From Alphaproteobacteria bacterium (GTDB taxonomy: Bacteria > Pseudomonadota > Alphaproteobacteria > Caulobacterales > Caulobacteraceae), in assembly GCA_025359785.1 (NCBI GenBank), contig JANYET010000052.1, positions 62,001 to 126,000 of the forward strand: a DNA stretch of 64,000 nucleotides, in the 5' to 3' direction. Both the position numbers and the translations under genes were made by a program. Below, piece after piece: positions 28,101 through 35,715 of this stretch. Numbering within the stretch: the stretch's first letter is position 1; the number at the start of each line of letters is the position of its first letter. Below the pieces are notes generated by a model. That model searched no databases. It worked only from the letters and a program-made list of their open reading frames with translations, and was not told the DNA's origin.

Positions 28101-29306
28101 GGCCTGCTGACTTCAGTCACCGATGCGATCCTGCAGATCACCGATCCCAAGCAATTCGATCTCAACACCACCAAGGCCGCCCAAGATGCTCGCGATGCCC
28201 AGCTCAAGGCGGCGCTCGATGCCGGCTACCTGACCGCCAGCCAGTTCTCCGCGATCACCGTCCAGCTGACCAAGCTGAAGGGCCTGGAGATCGACAAGGT
28301 CATGGCGAAGTATGCCGCGGCCACGACATCCGCCGCCGACGCCGTCAATGCCGCCGCCAATGCCGTCGCCACCGCGCAAGGCAACCTGAAGACTTCCTAC
28401 CAGGCCGAGAGCGCGGCCCTGCAGTCGACGATCAACAGCTCCAAGGCGCTCGCCACCACACTGACCTCCTACAAGGCCAGCCTCGGCGCCGGCGCGGGCG
28501 GCGCGCTCACCTACGACCAGGCCAAGGCCGCCTTCGATGCCGCCAAGCAGGGCGATGGTTCTGGCCTTCCCACGGCTGGCGCCGCGTTCCTCGCAGCCTC
28601 GCTGGCTCATGCCACCGACGCCACGCAATATGCCCGCGACATCGCGGAGGTGAGCAACGCTGTTCAGGCCGCCGCCGACACTGCCACAGCGACCGCCGAC
28701 ATCGCCCAGATGCAGCTCGACGAAATGACAAAAACGGTTGACGCGCTGATCACGATCAACGCCAGCGTTCTGTCCGTAGTTGATGCTATCAAGGCGTTGG
28801 ATGCGGCGCTCGCGGCTCAAGGCGCCCTGACACCCACCGACCCCACCTCCATTCCTGTCGTCGCCGCCGTCGGCGATGCGGTCGTTTCCGCGACCACGCC
28901 GGCCAATGACAACGGCGCAACTACGCCCGATGCTCTGAACCCGCAAACCATCGCGGCGGCGCTGGCCGGCGTTGGTGGTGGAGGCGGCAGCTTCGGAAGC
29001 GGCGTCCAGATGTTCGCCCAAGGCGGCATCTTCACCAACGGCATCGTCAGCCAGCCGACCGCCTTCAACCCGGCGATGATGGGCGAAGCCGGGCCGGAAG
29101 CGGTTATGCCGCTGGTGCGCGGGCGCGGCGGGCTTGGCGTGCGAATGGTGGGCGGAAGCGACAACGTCGCCCTGCTGGACGAGATCCGCCAGATGCGCGC
29201 CGAGCAGCGTGCGGCGGCGGTCGCCCTGGCGATCAGCAACGCCCAGACCGCGAAAATCCTGAAGAACTGGGACGGCAACGGCCAGCCTGCATCGCGAGGC
29301 TACTAG
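25125..29306 (+). CDS. Phage tail tape measure protein
   Basis: 1393 aa, GTG start overlapping the previous stop. Long Ala/Gln/Lys-rich coiled-coil regions surround a hydrophobic segment at about residues 190-225 (FSILAGTLTAANIGLFAILGG) and a larger hydrophobic Ala/Gly block at about 765-865. The C-terminal FAQGGIFTNGIVSQPTAF then MGEAGPEAVMPLVRG is the standard ending of siphophage tape measures. The gene is full length with no frameshift, although the capsid genes are missing. At roughly 1.5 angstrom per residue it would specify a tail near 200 nm; this is a rule of thumb, not a measurement. Confidence 0.92.
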   Translation: MSVSIATLALDVDARPVDAATRSLASLDAQAVRTGASTERLASLTQAYGGESAKAASAAEQMGTSIRAQEAALRSTAAQAQAAATAHVQLAASVDAATNAVKAAARPLAATATEIEFYRNRMLASVIAQTGFTEAQARASLGMAAAETEAIALGAAHADVAKKIGLTSTQIRELLVLTREGARGDITRFAGSFSILAGTLTAANIGLFAILGGLVAVGAAVATVIYGISKGEKEIEKLNGSLIATGNYAGETANNMDVLAKSISASSDTTIGSSRKTVEALVATGTFGKASVESVADAVQNYSRITGESSDKIMKEYEGQKGNLIKWAVKHEEAYHDISVTQLDHIALLIKEGEEARAQDELNADIDAKSKERLAEKQKLDEAHFGWLEYWAHRLAVGWSKTWDQILGIGRGKTLDEKITAATQDVMSAGKAATNVGAGSGGRGNTGAGTQAALAAKYDQAVFALQNLNDQKAAEDAKAAADAAATAAEHSKVQAKYGVNHTPRVKEPHQATNDYEAQNDRIDGAIASAKGRELTAQLALTTDIEARFLIEQKISQAAYDAQKAAIDRQIALIAEDQTKKENARKYSDDEAKALTKKLEGIKVIDAQAQADKDALAAQNEFNAINAQQLAALTDEYNIKIAGLEQAKALTKSTFAAAVIEKKILDLKYQEQKLALEKIVAEQGINKDVHDRAVADLKILEITHTTEDLLNERNTTLLASIKEATDGTHAFFAAIKSHDWQGVFDNFTKTLQTVQASFASHGLSGGLSTLAGAAGAAVGGQVGNALSTFAGITGIAASAGAALTTYAAGAAGTAFAAAAAGANAVGVSALGSLAGSIAPLLGPIGIAIAGIAVLASLFVKSKPTNAGATYDLATGAISGSKADASTSSASKGAGSTILSMENALIAAGVKLTTTVNSIEIGARDLSKINLSTGAQLTAKVGDAADTANVAMKAILEGATFATEAEHSLVTSMLAAGKGFDDISAALQGYTAAQGLLTSVTDAILQITDPKQFDLNTTKAAQDARDAQLKAALDAGYLTASQFSAITVQLTKLKGLEIDKVMAKYAAATTSAADAVNAAANAVATAQGNLKTSYQAESAALQSTINSSKALATTLTSYKASLGAGAGGALTYDQAKAAFDAAKQGDGSGLPTAGAAFLAASLAHATDATQYARDIAEVSNAVQAAADTATATADIAQMQLDEMTKTVDALITINASVLSVVDAIKALDAALAAQGALTPTDPTSIPVVAAVGDAVVSATTPANDNGATTPDALNPQTIAAALAGVGGGGGSFGSGVQMFAQGGIFTNGIVSQPTAFNPAMMGEAGPEAVMPLVRGRGGLGVRMVGGSDNVALLDEIRQMRAEQRAAAVALAISNAQTAKILKNWDGNGQPASRGY

Positions 29307-29437
29307 CAATGAAGTTGGTCCGTCCGACGCCGAACTCGGCGGCGTGTTTGTGACTTCGGTCAGGCGCGAAACCATTACGCCTTCCCGCGGGAAGCCTCGT
29401 AAACTTCTTCAGGGGGTGGAAAGGCGACCTTGTTGCC

Positions 29438-29899
29438 GTGGACCCCATATCGAAACGCGAGCAGATTGTCGGAATGAATGAGGCTGATCTTCGCACCGTC
29501 GTGGAGGGCGTTCGCACACGGTTGAAAGGCGCCGACCTGTCAGCAGCACACGAGTGTTTTCGGTGGTTCCCGTGCGGTGCGTGTTCAGCGACGTGTGACG
29601 TGCTTGCGACTGTCCTCGAAGGTCACTTCGGCGTCGTGCCCTACTTGGTAAGCGCGGAAATCGGGGAGGGCGAAGAGTGGCGTTCCCACGCCTGGCTTGA
29701 GGTCGAGGGCTTCACCGTCGACATTACCGCGGATCAGTTTGGCAGGGAGCCCGCAATAGTCGCCAAGCACAGTAGTTGGCATCAGACGCTGACCATCCTT
29801 CGGCGCGCTCCCCATCCTATGGCGCAGCGCGATTGGGGCGGGGCGGCCCACACCGTTTGGCCACTTGTTCGTGAGCTAGCTGCGCCAGACGGCGGATGA
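29438..29899 (+). CDS. Putative transglutaminase-like/papain-fold accessory protein
   Basis: 153 aa from GTG 29438 (ATG 29474 is an alternative, giving 141 aa). Candidate Cys-His-Asp triad: Cys in PCGACSATCDVLATVL, His in WRSHAWLEVEGF, and Asp in TVDITADQF, in the order and spacing of transglutaminase-like hydrolases. Not a known structural phage gene. It lies between the tape measure and a low-GC accessory block, so it may be cargo. Confidence 0.55.
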   Translation: MDPISKREQIVGMNEADLRTVVEGVRTRLKGADLSAAHECFRWFPCGACSATCDVLATVLEGHFGVVPYLVSAEIGEGEEWRSHAWLEVEGFTVDITADQFGREPAIVAKHSSWHQTLTILRRAPHPMAQRDWGGAAHTVWPLVRELAAPDGG

Positions 29900-29949
29900 C
29901 CAAGTTAGCACCAGGCACGCCCGGATCACTGTCCTCGGCGCCGTGCTGG

Positions 29950-30255
29950 TCAGGTCCACTCGACCGCTTCCGCGATGAGCGGAACTAGGGCCAATACCCT
30001 CTTTTCTTGGTCGGCGATATGCTGAGCTAGCATTGCAGCAACTCGGCTCCTGGATGCACCGGCACCTGCAGCAATCGCGTGCGGCCAGTACATGCGTTCT
30101 AGCGCCTTGATCTCCGCCCTGATCTCGTTTTGCACCGCCCGTAAGGCGGCCCGTGCCGAAGGGGCAGGCAGGGCCTGAGACATCATACTTAGGCCCGTCA
30201 CTAGGCCATCGAGCCGAGCGGCCGCGATTTCATCTTCCGTCGGTCTGAACAACAC
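29950..30255 (-). CDS. Hypothetical element protein
   Basis: 101 aa from GTG 30255, just after a purine-rich ggggaga RBS (a TTG at 30312 would add 19 residues). Helical throughout: FRPTEDEIAAARLDGLVTGLSMMSQ, AALRAVQNEIRAEIKALERMYWP, RVAAMLAQHIADQEKRVLALVPLIAEAVEW. No family recognised. Confidence 0.5.
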   Translation of the reverse strand: MLFRPTEDEIAAARLDGLVTGLSMMSQALPAPSARAALRAVQNEIRAEIKALERMYWPHAIAAGAGASRSRVAAMLAQHIADQEKRVLALVPLIAEAVEWT

Positions 30256-30442
30256 AGTTCTCCCCCAAAGCGTCAGCGCTTCGGTAGCAAGGCTAGCTTG
30301 ACTGTGGCGCAATGGTGAGGCCGATCACCGTACATTCGACGCCAACGTGTGAACGCTGACGGCTCAGCTTGCTCGACACAGGTCTAGGCATGTGCGTGAA
30401 TTACCCGCCAAATATACTTTAGGCGGGGACTGAGGGGGCGCA

Positions 30443-30892
30443 ATGGCTAGTCGCGGTGAAGTCCGGGATTTCATAAATAGATTGAGGCCGCTATTGGAGC
30501 GTGCCCAAGCTGAAGGCAAGCTTGCGCGGGTAAAGCTCGACGTCCGAGATCAGTTTGAGGCTACAATCGAGCACGAGACCGACGGCGATAGAGCAAAATC
30601 GCTCGCCACTTTTACCGAAGAAATCGAAGCGTTTTGCACTGATCTCCGATTGGCCGTCGTGACTGTTCAGGCCCAAGTAGAGCGGGGCAAGCGTCGTTGG
30701 GGAAGGGGAATTTTGACGGGCTTACTATTTGCCTTTTCGACGTTCGTGGCTGGATTTGCCCTCTTCATGGCAACACAGGGAACGCCTGCAGCGGTGCTCG
30801 CATTTGGCGGTCCGCCATTTGCCTTTTGGATTGGGGTTGCCATGGGCTCAAAGCCTGAGGAATTCTCCAGCGCTTCCACCACGGCCCGATAG
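30443..30892 (+). CDS. Hypothetical membrane protein of the element
   Basis: 149 aa, RBS gaggggg before ATG. The first about 90 residues are charged and helical (RLRPLLERAQAEGKLARVKLD, FEATIEHETDGDRAKSLATFTEEIEAF). Two predicted membrane helices then follow (GILTGLLFAFSTFVAGFALFM and AAVLAFGGPPFAFWIGVAMG). Low local GC suggests recent acquisition. A cytoplasmic domain plus two helices is a common layout in abortive or exclusion proteins, but nothing proves that here. Confidence 0.55.
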   Translation: MASRGEVRDFINRLRPLLERAQAEGKLARVKLDVRDQFEATIEHETDGDRAKSLATFTEEIEAFCTDLRLAVVTVQAQVERGKRRWGRGILTGLLFAFSTFVAGFALFMATQGTPAAVLAFGGPPFAFWIGVAMGSKPEEFSSASTTAR

Positions 30893-31059
30893 TTCCAGAT
30901 TTCCGCCTCACCTCCGCCTGTCGGGGTTCGGCCCATACCAGCCGTTCGCGATGTGCTGGCACTCAAGCTGGTCGCCGCCAACAAAGCTCCGCTGCCGCTT
31001 CCTGTCTTGCTGTATAACCGGCCGACCGAGCCCGAAGAGGTGAGCGAAGAGCCGGGCTC

Positions 31060-31281
31060 CTAGAGGGTCGGCGAGGTTCCAGGAGTGTCTTGGGCGGTCA
31101 TCGACCAGACCATCGCGACGATCCAGCCGATCACCGTCCAACCGCCAAAGAAGTTCAGGCCCGCGATGGCGGCGCGCTGGCGATGGTGCCTGGTGAAGGC
31201 GTTGATCGTCGGAAGCCAGTAGATGACGAACGCGATGATCGACAGGAAGATTACGACAATGACTGCGGTCGAGGTGTCCAA
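31060..31281 (-). CDS. Superinfection immunity-like small membrane protein
   Basis: 73 aa, TTG start. Two membrane helices: VIVVIFLSIIAFVIYWLPTI, then a short basic loop NAFTRHHRQRAAI and LNFFGGWTVIGWIVAMVW. The pattern Y-x-L-P-T-I-x-A-F-x-R-x-H then G-L-N-x-x-x-G-W-T-x-I-G-W-I-x-A-x-x-W matches the T4 Imm-type superinfection immunity family (PF14373) as I remember it. T4 Imm blocks DNA entry of related phages. The same family is also common in bacterial genomes without phage context. Confidence 0.7.
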   Translation of the reverse strand: MDTSTAVIVVIFLSIIAFVIYWLPTINAFTRHHRQRAAIAGLNFFGGWTVIGWIVAMVWSMTAQDTPGTSPTL

Positions 31282-31492
31282 TGGACCATCCGAGGTGCGG
31301 TCGAGGGGGTGAGATGGCCAGCCTGGCGCCGCGATGCAGGGCGGTCATGGTTAAGGTGTAGGTCATCAGGAGACATGTGCCCAGTGCAGTGGCTGGGCCT
31401 GGCGACCGCGCCCAACCTCCGGCGTCGGGATCGTGAAGTGCCATGCTCGCGTCCTGTTGAACGAGGCACCGAACCCAACGTGAGCGGGGAAC

Positions 31493-32290
31493 TCAAGGTT
31501 CGCGGCCGGACCTGATGACGGCTTGGACAGCCAACATGGCTGCACTGGCCAGCACGTTTACGCCGAAGTCTGGAAACAAGAGGGACAGGGCGCTCAGCGC
31601 CCCAATCAGGACGACGCGGACCGCAGTAAGCCGAACTCGCGGAGCCGCCAGAAGTTGGCGCCCAGCATCGAGTTCAACGACTATCCGCCCCTTCTCCTCA
31701 GGATCGAGCGAGCTCGAGTTAGATCCCCTGAGTACTTCGGTTAACTCATCGAGTTTGGCGATTGCCTCCGCATATTCGGCGCTGTTGTGATCAATCCGCA
31801 CAACGCGATCCGAGGCTGGCGCAGCGGTCAGTCGCGGCCTCAGCCACTCACGAAGTTCGCGAAAGGCGGGTTCCGCGATCTTCGCCACAATGCGCTGCGC
31901 TACGCCATCGGCGCTGTTGCTGCCGCCGCGCTCATACATGAACCTGACGCCGAAATCGTGCGGCTTCAGTTCGCCGCGGGCGAACCGCCGCAGGAGCCCA
32001 ATTCTCTCTGCAAGGTAAGTCGTCGGGTCAAAGGACCAGGGCAGATCGACCGCCCCGAAAGTGCCTGAACCCTCCAAGGGGCCGACCGTTGCCTCCAGGG
32101 CCGCCAACCAAGCTGCCATGTCGGCCCGCGCCTCAAGGACAGACAACGCTTCCGCCGCTTCAGGGTTGGTGTCGACGTAGCCAAGCCAGCGGCCAAGCAC
32201 TCGCGGCAAGTCCGCGCCGTTCGCGCCCCTCAGATCGATCACCAGAAAGTCGTAGCCGCTCAAATAAGCGCGTCGTTCTTCCTCGTTCAT
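31493..32290 (-). CDS. Hypothetical element protein with C-terminal membrane helix
   Basis: 265 aa from MNEEERRAYLSGYDFLVIDLRG (ATG 32311 would add 7 residues). Acidic soluble region, then a predicted helical segment (LTAVRVVLIGALSALSLLFPDFGVNVLASAAMLAVQAVI) at the C-terminus that could span the membrane once or twice. No known domain. The 22-bp repeat shared with 35482-35503 lies within its C-terminal coding region. Confidence 0.55.
   Translation of the reverse strand: MNEEERRAYLSGYDFLVIDLRGANGADLPRVLGRWLGYVDTNPEAAEALSVLEARADMAAWLAALEATVGPLEGSGTFGAVDLPWSFDPTTYLAERIGLLRRFARGELKPHDFGVRFMYERGGSNSADGVAQRIVAKIAEPAFRELREWLRPRLTAAPASDRVVRIDHNSAEYAEAIAKLDELTEVLRGSNSSSLDPEEKGRIVVELDAGRQLLAAPRVRLTAVRVVLIGALSALSLLFPDFGVNVLASAAMLAVQAVIRSGREP
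31585..31606. repeat. 22-bp repeat with GC hairpin, copy 1
   Basis: Contains gggcgctcagcgcccc, a 7-bp-arm inverted repeat, with flanks acа/aat-type bases identical to 35482-35503 over 22 bp. This copy is inside coding sequence. Confidence 0.7.
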
Positions 32291-32322
32291 ACCCCAGCCC
32301 CGCCAATTCATCGGAGCCTACC

Positions 32323-32445
32323 ATGTACTTCCTAGTCGGCGAGATCAGCGCCGTGCTTGCGCGCCCCACGGCGTGGTTCCACGGCCACCCCCGCGCGCCC
32401 TTCACCGCGTTCTCGACGGCGCCGGCGGCCAGGTGGTTGCGTTAA
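32323..32445 (+). CDS. Doubtful 40-aa reading frame
   Basis: ATG with ggag 7 bp upstream, reading MYFLVGEISAVLARPTAWF and onward for 40 codons to TAA in the otherwise empty 32291-32441 gap. The composition (Ala, Pro, Arg) is typical of chance frames in this DNA. Listed only because the RBS spacing is good and the gap is otherwise empty. Confidence 0.2.
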   Translation: MYFLVGEISAVLARPTAWFHGHPRAPFTAFSTAPAARWLR

Positions 32446-32738
32446 AGCCAGCCATTCCGGAGGTGTTCCGCGTCACGCAGTGCGATTGTTCGCTCGACTT
32501 CAGGGAGATTGCCTAGCTCCATCCAGGGGAACGCTGGCGCCGCTTCCTTCAGCGTCCTGAGGTTTGTCTTGATGATCCGCAGGCACTCGATCTTTTCGTG
32601 CGGGGCCCAGGCGTTGTCGTAAGCGACTGCGGCGTTGTGCATTTGGAGGGTGAGAGCTCGCGCAGCCCGCAGCGCCTTGCGAGCGACCATGCGTTGCCGA
32701 TGTGCGCCGGGTGTCCGGTCGTTGATCTCGATGTTCAT
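32442..32738 (-). CDS. Hypothetical protein downstream of terL
   Basis: 98 aa, starting 1 bp after the terL stop triplet begins on the same strand, so translationally linked. Helical, with MVARKALRAARALTLQMHNAAVAYDNAW and IECLRIIKTNLRTLKEAAPAFPWMELG. In a normal phage the portal gene would come next; this protein is far too small to be one. Function unknown. Confidence 0.6.
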   Translation of the reverse strand: MNIEINDRTPGAHRQRMVARKALRAARALTLQMHNAAVAYDNAWAPHEKIECLRIIKTNLRTLKEAAPAFPWMELGNLPEVERTIALRDAEHLRNGWL

Positions 32739-32739
32739 G

Positions 32740-34119
32740 TCAGAGCCTCAGGGGTGAGATGGAAGTAGTGTGAGCCTGGCGCAGGCAGCCGTAGCGCACC
32801 GCGTCGGCAGCATGGTCGGCGCCCGTCGTGTCCACGTCTTCGACGCGCCGCATGTCGCGACCGAGATAGGGCAGGGTTTCCCAGAAATATCTGCAGGTCC
32901 GGCTGATGTAGAGGCCGGGAACGTCGGGCTTTCCGGCGTCGGCTAGCAGCCGCCTCATCCGTGTCCAGCCGCTGATCCTGTCGGCCTTTTGGGCCGGGCG
33001 GAAGTGAACGCCCATGCGAGTGAACTCGTCAGCGATCGAGCCTGCTGCGTGGCCGCTTCGTGCGAAAATCGCGTCGTCAGCCACGCCCTGCGCGCGGACG
33101 TCCCAGCGCTTACACATGCCCAGGATCTCCTCCGCAAGGATGGGTACGGTCCATCCCAGGCCATCGTTCGGTCGGTCGGGCTTGGCTGTGGCCAGCTCGT
33201 CCACCAGAACCAGGCTGTCGCGCGGATAATATTGGCCGTCAGGGCCGGTCGCGCCGGGTGACTGCGCAATGAGATACGTCGCGCTCGGCGCAGTCGAGCC
33301 GAAGTCGTGGGCGAGGTAGGTGTCCCAGCGACAGCCGTTTAGGGCGGGGATCTCCGACCAGGGCTCGATGGCGTTGCGCTCCTCGTCAAGAACGCTGGCG
33401 AAGTACGCGCCGCGGCTGACGGCCCAGTCGCCATTGATCCAGGCCCGCAGCAGCTCGGGGTCGGAGTGGCAAGCGGCTTCAAGCTGTTCCCGGTACTGCG
33501 CGCGGTCGATGAACTCGTTGCCTTCGAACGTGGATGGCGCGTGAACCCAGTCCCGCTTCGACTTTTCCTCGTGGAAAATCGCCCATGGCGATCCGCGAAA
33601 CACGTACCGCTTCGCGATCCACTGGTGACCTGGGCCGCCTGGGTTGGCGGCCAGCACCACGCGGATCGGCACGTTGGCCGGTCCCCGCAGATTGGACCGC
33701 AGCGTGTCGAGCAGATCGGGCGTGTTGAATTGCCCGATCTCGTCAGCCATCAGCAGCGTGAAGCTCCGGCCCTGATATTTGGAGTAGTCGCCGGGGGTCT
33801 CAAGCTGGCCGAGCTCCATGTAGGCGCCATTGGGGAACCGCCAGACGTGCTCGGCGCCGTTGTAGCGGGCGGCCTGGCCATACGCCTTGCCGAACAGCTC
33901 TCGCGTCAGCAGCTCGAAGTCGGCGAGGCCCTTGTAGGTGCGGCGGACGTAGAGGATCCGCGCGGCCGGCCCGTATTGCTCGACATGGCGCAGAGCCAGA
34001 AGGGCAAGGGTGAAAGATTTGCCACCGGCGCGCCCTCCGCCCAAAAAGACATCGACCTCCTCAGGCAGGCGCAGGACTTGGTCTTGGAACGCGTTCAGCG
34101 TCACACTCTGGCTACTCAT
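32740..34119 (-). CDS. Phage terminase large subunit
   Basis: 459 aa. ATPase domain with Walker A GGGRAGGKS (27-35) and Walker B LLMADEIG, coupling motif VVLAANPGGPGHQW. The C-terminal nuclease domain begins at DTYLAHDFGSTAPSATYL, whose Asp is the first metal ligand, and runs to the TTGADHAADAVRYG ending typical of terminases. It packages DNA into proheads as a motor and headful or site nuclease. No proheads are encoded here. Its start overlaps terS by 8 bp. Confidence 0.93.
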   Translation of the reverse strand: MSSQSVTLNAFQDQVLRLPEEVDVFLGGGRAGGKSFTLALLALRHVEQYGPAARILYVRRTYKGLADFELLTRELFGKAYGQAARYNGAEHVWRFPNGAYMELGQLETPGDYSKYQGRSFTLLMADEIGQFNTPDLLDTLRSNLRGPANVPIRVVLAANPGGPGHQWIAKRYVFRGSPWAIFHEEKSKRDWVHAPSTFEGNEFIDRAQYREQLEAACHSDPELLRAWINGDWAVSRGAYFASVLDEERNAIEPWSEIPALNGCRWDTYLAHDFGSTAPSATYLIAQSPGATGPDGQYYPRDSLVLVDELATAKPDRPNDGLGWTVPILAEEILGMCKRWDVRAQGVADDAIFARSGHAAGSIADEFTRMGVHFRPAQKADRISGWTRMRRLLADAGKPDVPGLYISRTCRYFWETLPYLGRDMRRVEDVDTTGADHAADAVRYGCLRQAHTTSISPLRL

Positions 34120-34522
34120 GGTCGATGACCCTGAAGTTGGCGAGCGGCGTTGCTCCGGGCAGGTTGATCACGACCGTGGGCTGCTGGGCTGCGTCGGTCT
34201 TTTCCCCTTCGCGATAGCCGTGCCTCGCCTTGAGCAGGAACATGGCCGCGATCTTGTCGCCGTTCTTCGTGGCGGCCTTGTAGAGCGCGGCATGGAGCGC
34301 CTGGCGCTCCAGCTCGCGGCCGACCTCGAACGCCTCGGCAAGTTCAGGGTCTTCGCTCATCCAGCGGCGCAGCGTGTCGGCGGAAGTGCCGAGGGATGCG
34401 GCAACGCCCCGGACGGGGAGGCCAACCGCAGCAAGGGCGGCAACGCGGGCGACCGCATCAGCTGGCGGCAGTTTCGGCGCGGGGCCTTTTCGGAGATGGG
34501 CTCGGGTGACGGGCTTGGTCAC
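34112..34522 (-). CDS. Phage terminase small subunit
   Basis: 136 aa, GTG start. N-terminal HTH (DAVARVAALAAVGLPVRGVAASLGTSADTLRRWMSEDPEL) for DNA recognition, then a helical oligomerisation region (FEVGRELERQALHAALYKAATKNGDKIAAMFLLKARHGY) and a C-terminal tail to engage TerL. It selects DNA for packaging. The gene order terS-terL is standard. If the element is a satellite, its own TerS is the part that would redirect helper packaging. Confidence 0.85.
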   Translation of the reverse strand: MTKPVTRAHLRKGPAPKLPPADAVARVAALAAVGLPVRGVAASLGTSADTLRRWMSEDPELAEAFEVGRELERQALHAALYKAATKNGDKIAAMFLLKARHGYREGEKTDAAQQPTVVINLPGATPLANFRVIDHE

Positions 34523-34526
34523 AAGC

Positions 34527-35183
34527 TTACCCGATCACGTTGTCGAAGTGCGGGAGCAGGTTCGTCACATAGGCGAGAGCCTCCTGTTGCCGGGCGAGCG
34601 CCGGGGCCTGAGGATGGGTCGCCTCGACCCGCTCTCGCCACAGGGTGCCAGAGAACTCGGAGAACTCGCCCAGCTTGGTCGGACTGCGGACGACCGCCTC
34701 CAACATGCGCGGCTCCTTCGCCAGGTTGTCGAGGGCTTTGGCCCGCTGTTCTCCTTTTAAGGCTCTAATCCAGGACCTGAGCTCCAGATCGACCATCGCG
34801 CCGACGGCATCGGCGGGGTCCAGAGCAGGGGGCGCGTAGACCGATTTCTCCAGGCCGGCGACTTCACCGGCGAACGTAGCGAGGTCCGCGTGAACTTCCG
34901 CAAGCGCCGTGCGTGCGGCGGCCTGGACGGGCTTCACTCGCTCGCTGCGCCCAAGCTCGCTCAAAGTTTTATCGGCGCTCGCGGTGCGACGGACACTGTC
35001 GACGCTCTGCAAGATGTTCAGCGCGGTGCGGACGAGCGCTGCGCCCTTCGGCGCCGTGGTGGCATGCGGCGGGTGGATAACGGCGAGGCGGCGGCCCCCG
35101 CTCAGTTCAAAGATGGTGGCGCGGTCGGTCCGATCGACAACTGTGAGGCCGTTGTCGGCGAAGGGGGTGGTGGTGGTGGTCAT
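34527..35183 (-). CDS. Hypothetical protein upstream of terS
   Basis: 218 aa from MTTTTTPFADNGLTVVDRTD, RBS ggag 8 bp upstream. Mostly helical (TALNILQSVDSVRRTASADKTLSELGR, LRSWIRALKGEQRAKALDNLAKEP, LARQQEALAYVTNLLPHF). First gene of the packaging unit, 4 bp before terS. No domain recognised; genes of this size here are often nucleases or packaging accessories in phages, but no motif supports that. Confidence 0.65.
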   Translation of the reverse strand: MTTTTTPFADNGLTVVDRTDRATIFELSGGRRLAVIHPPHATTAPKGAALVRTALNILQSVDSVRRTASADKTLSELGRSERVKPVQAAARTALAEVHADLATFAGEVAGLEKSVYAPPALDPADAVGAMVDLELRSWIRALKGEQRAKALDNLAKEPRMLEAVVRSPTKLGEFSEFSGTLWRERVEATHPQAPALARQQEALAYVTNLLPHFDNVIG

Positions 35184-35490
35184 GAGTGGTCTCCATGGTT
35201 CAGGGGGAAAGACGGGGGGAAGGACGGGCGGACTGCTTTCTCTCGGCCGCTTAAAAAAGAGGGATGACGCTCAGCGGCGTGCGGCGGAGGCTGGTCTGGC
35301 GCTAGCTGGGGAATAGCCAGCGTGATGACCGGGTGATGACCGCGAAGGGCTTGGCGGGCACAACAGGCGGCCAACGCCCCGAAAACACGGCTTATTTCGC
35401 CGCTTATCCGCCGTTGCTGTTGTCCCTAGTCAGGACATCGAGGGCTAAGACCGATCCTTGGTCACGTGTGACGGCCGGCCAACAGGGCGC
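35184..35490. other. 307-bp intergenic region upstream of the packaging unit
   Basis: No gene. It holds the inverted 20-bp tandem 9-mer (35322-35341), a perfect GTCAC-gt-GTGAC inverted repeat (35461-35472) and the beginning of the 22-bp hairpin repeat (35482-35503). The promoter for 35183-32442 should be here; I see no convincing -35/-10 pair. Confidence 0.6.
35322..35341 (-). repeat. Tandem 9-mer repeat, copy 2
   Basis: Reads GGTCATCACCCGGTCATCAC on the minus strand, identical to 24661-24680, 138 bp upstream of the packaging-unit start and in the same orientation relative to the gene as copy 1. Confidence 0.8.
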
Positions 35491-35503
35491 TCAGCGCCCC
35501 AAT
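35482..35503. repeat. 22-bp repeat with GC hairpin, copy 2
   Basis: Same 22 bp as 31585-31606. Here the gggcgctgagcgccc hairpin (minus strand) contains the TGA stop of the 35491-35715 gene, so it may act as a 3' end or attenuator, though no T run follows. Confidence 0.6.
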
Positions 35504-35715
35504 TCGATCTCAGCAGCAACAAGGTCAGCCTCACGCAGTGACAGGGCCAGGACAGCCTCCAGGTAGGCGTCGGCACGGGCGACAGTGGGGAAGGTCTCCC
35601 AGAGCCGCGCGCACAGCTTCATGCCGCAAGCGCCGCTCAGGAGGGCCGCTGCGAAGTCTTTAGCGGCCAGAGCGCCGAGAACCGCGACCAGGCTGGGCTG
35701 GTGGGAGGCACTCAT
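35491..35715 (-). CDS. Hypothetical small element protein
   Basis: 74 aa, Ala/Leu-rich helical (LVAVLGALAAKDFAAALLSGACGMKLCARLWETFPTV). It overlaps the replication gene stop by 4 bp (ATGA), so it is translated from the same mRNA. No domain recognised. Confidence 0.55.
   Translation of the reverse strand: MSASHQPSLVAVLGALAAKDFAAALLSGACGMKLCARLWETFPTVARADAYLEAVLALSLREADLVAAEIELGR

Noticed and set aside
29381..29394. cttcccgcgggaag perfect palindrome after the tape measure gene
   Set aside because: Hairpin too short and no T run follows, so I do not call it a terminator; an operator role has no supporting evidence.
35461..35472. gtcacgtgtgac inverted repeat
   Set aside because: 5-bp arms are expected by chance at this frequency; noted only within the intergenic region.
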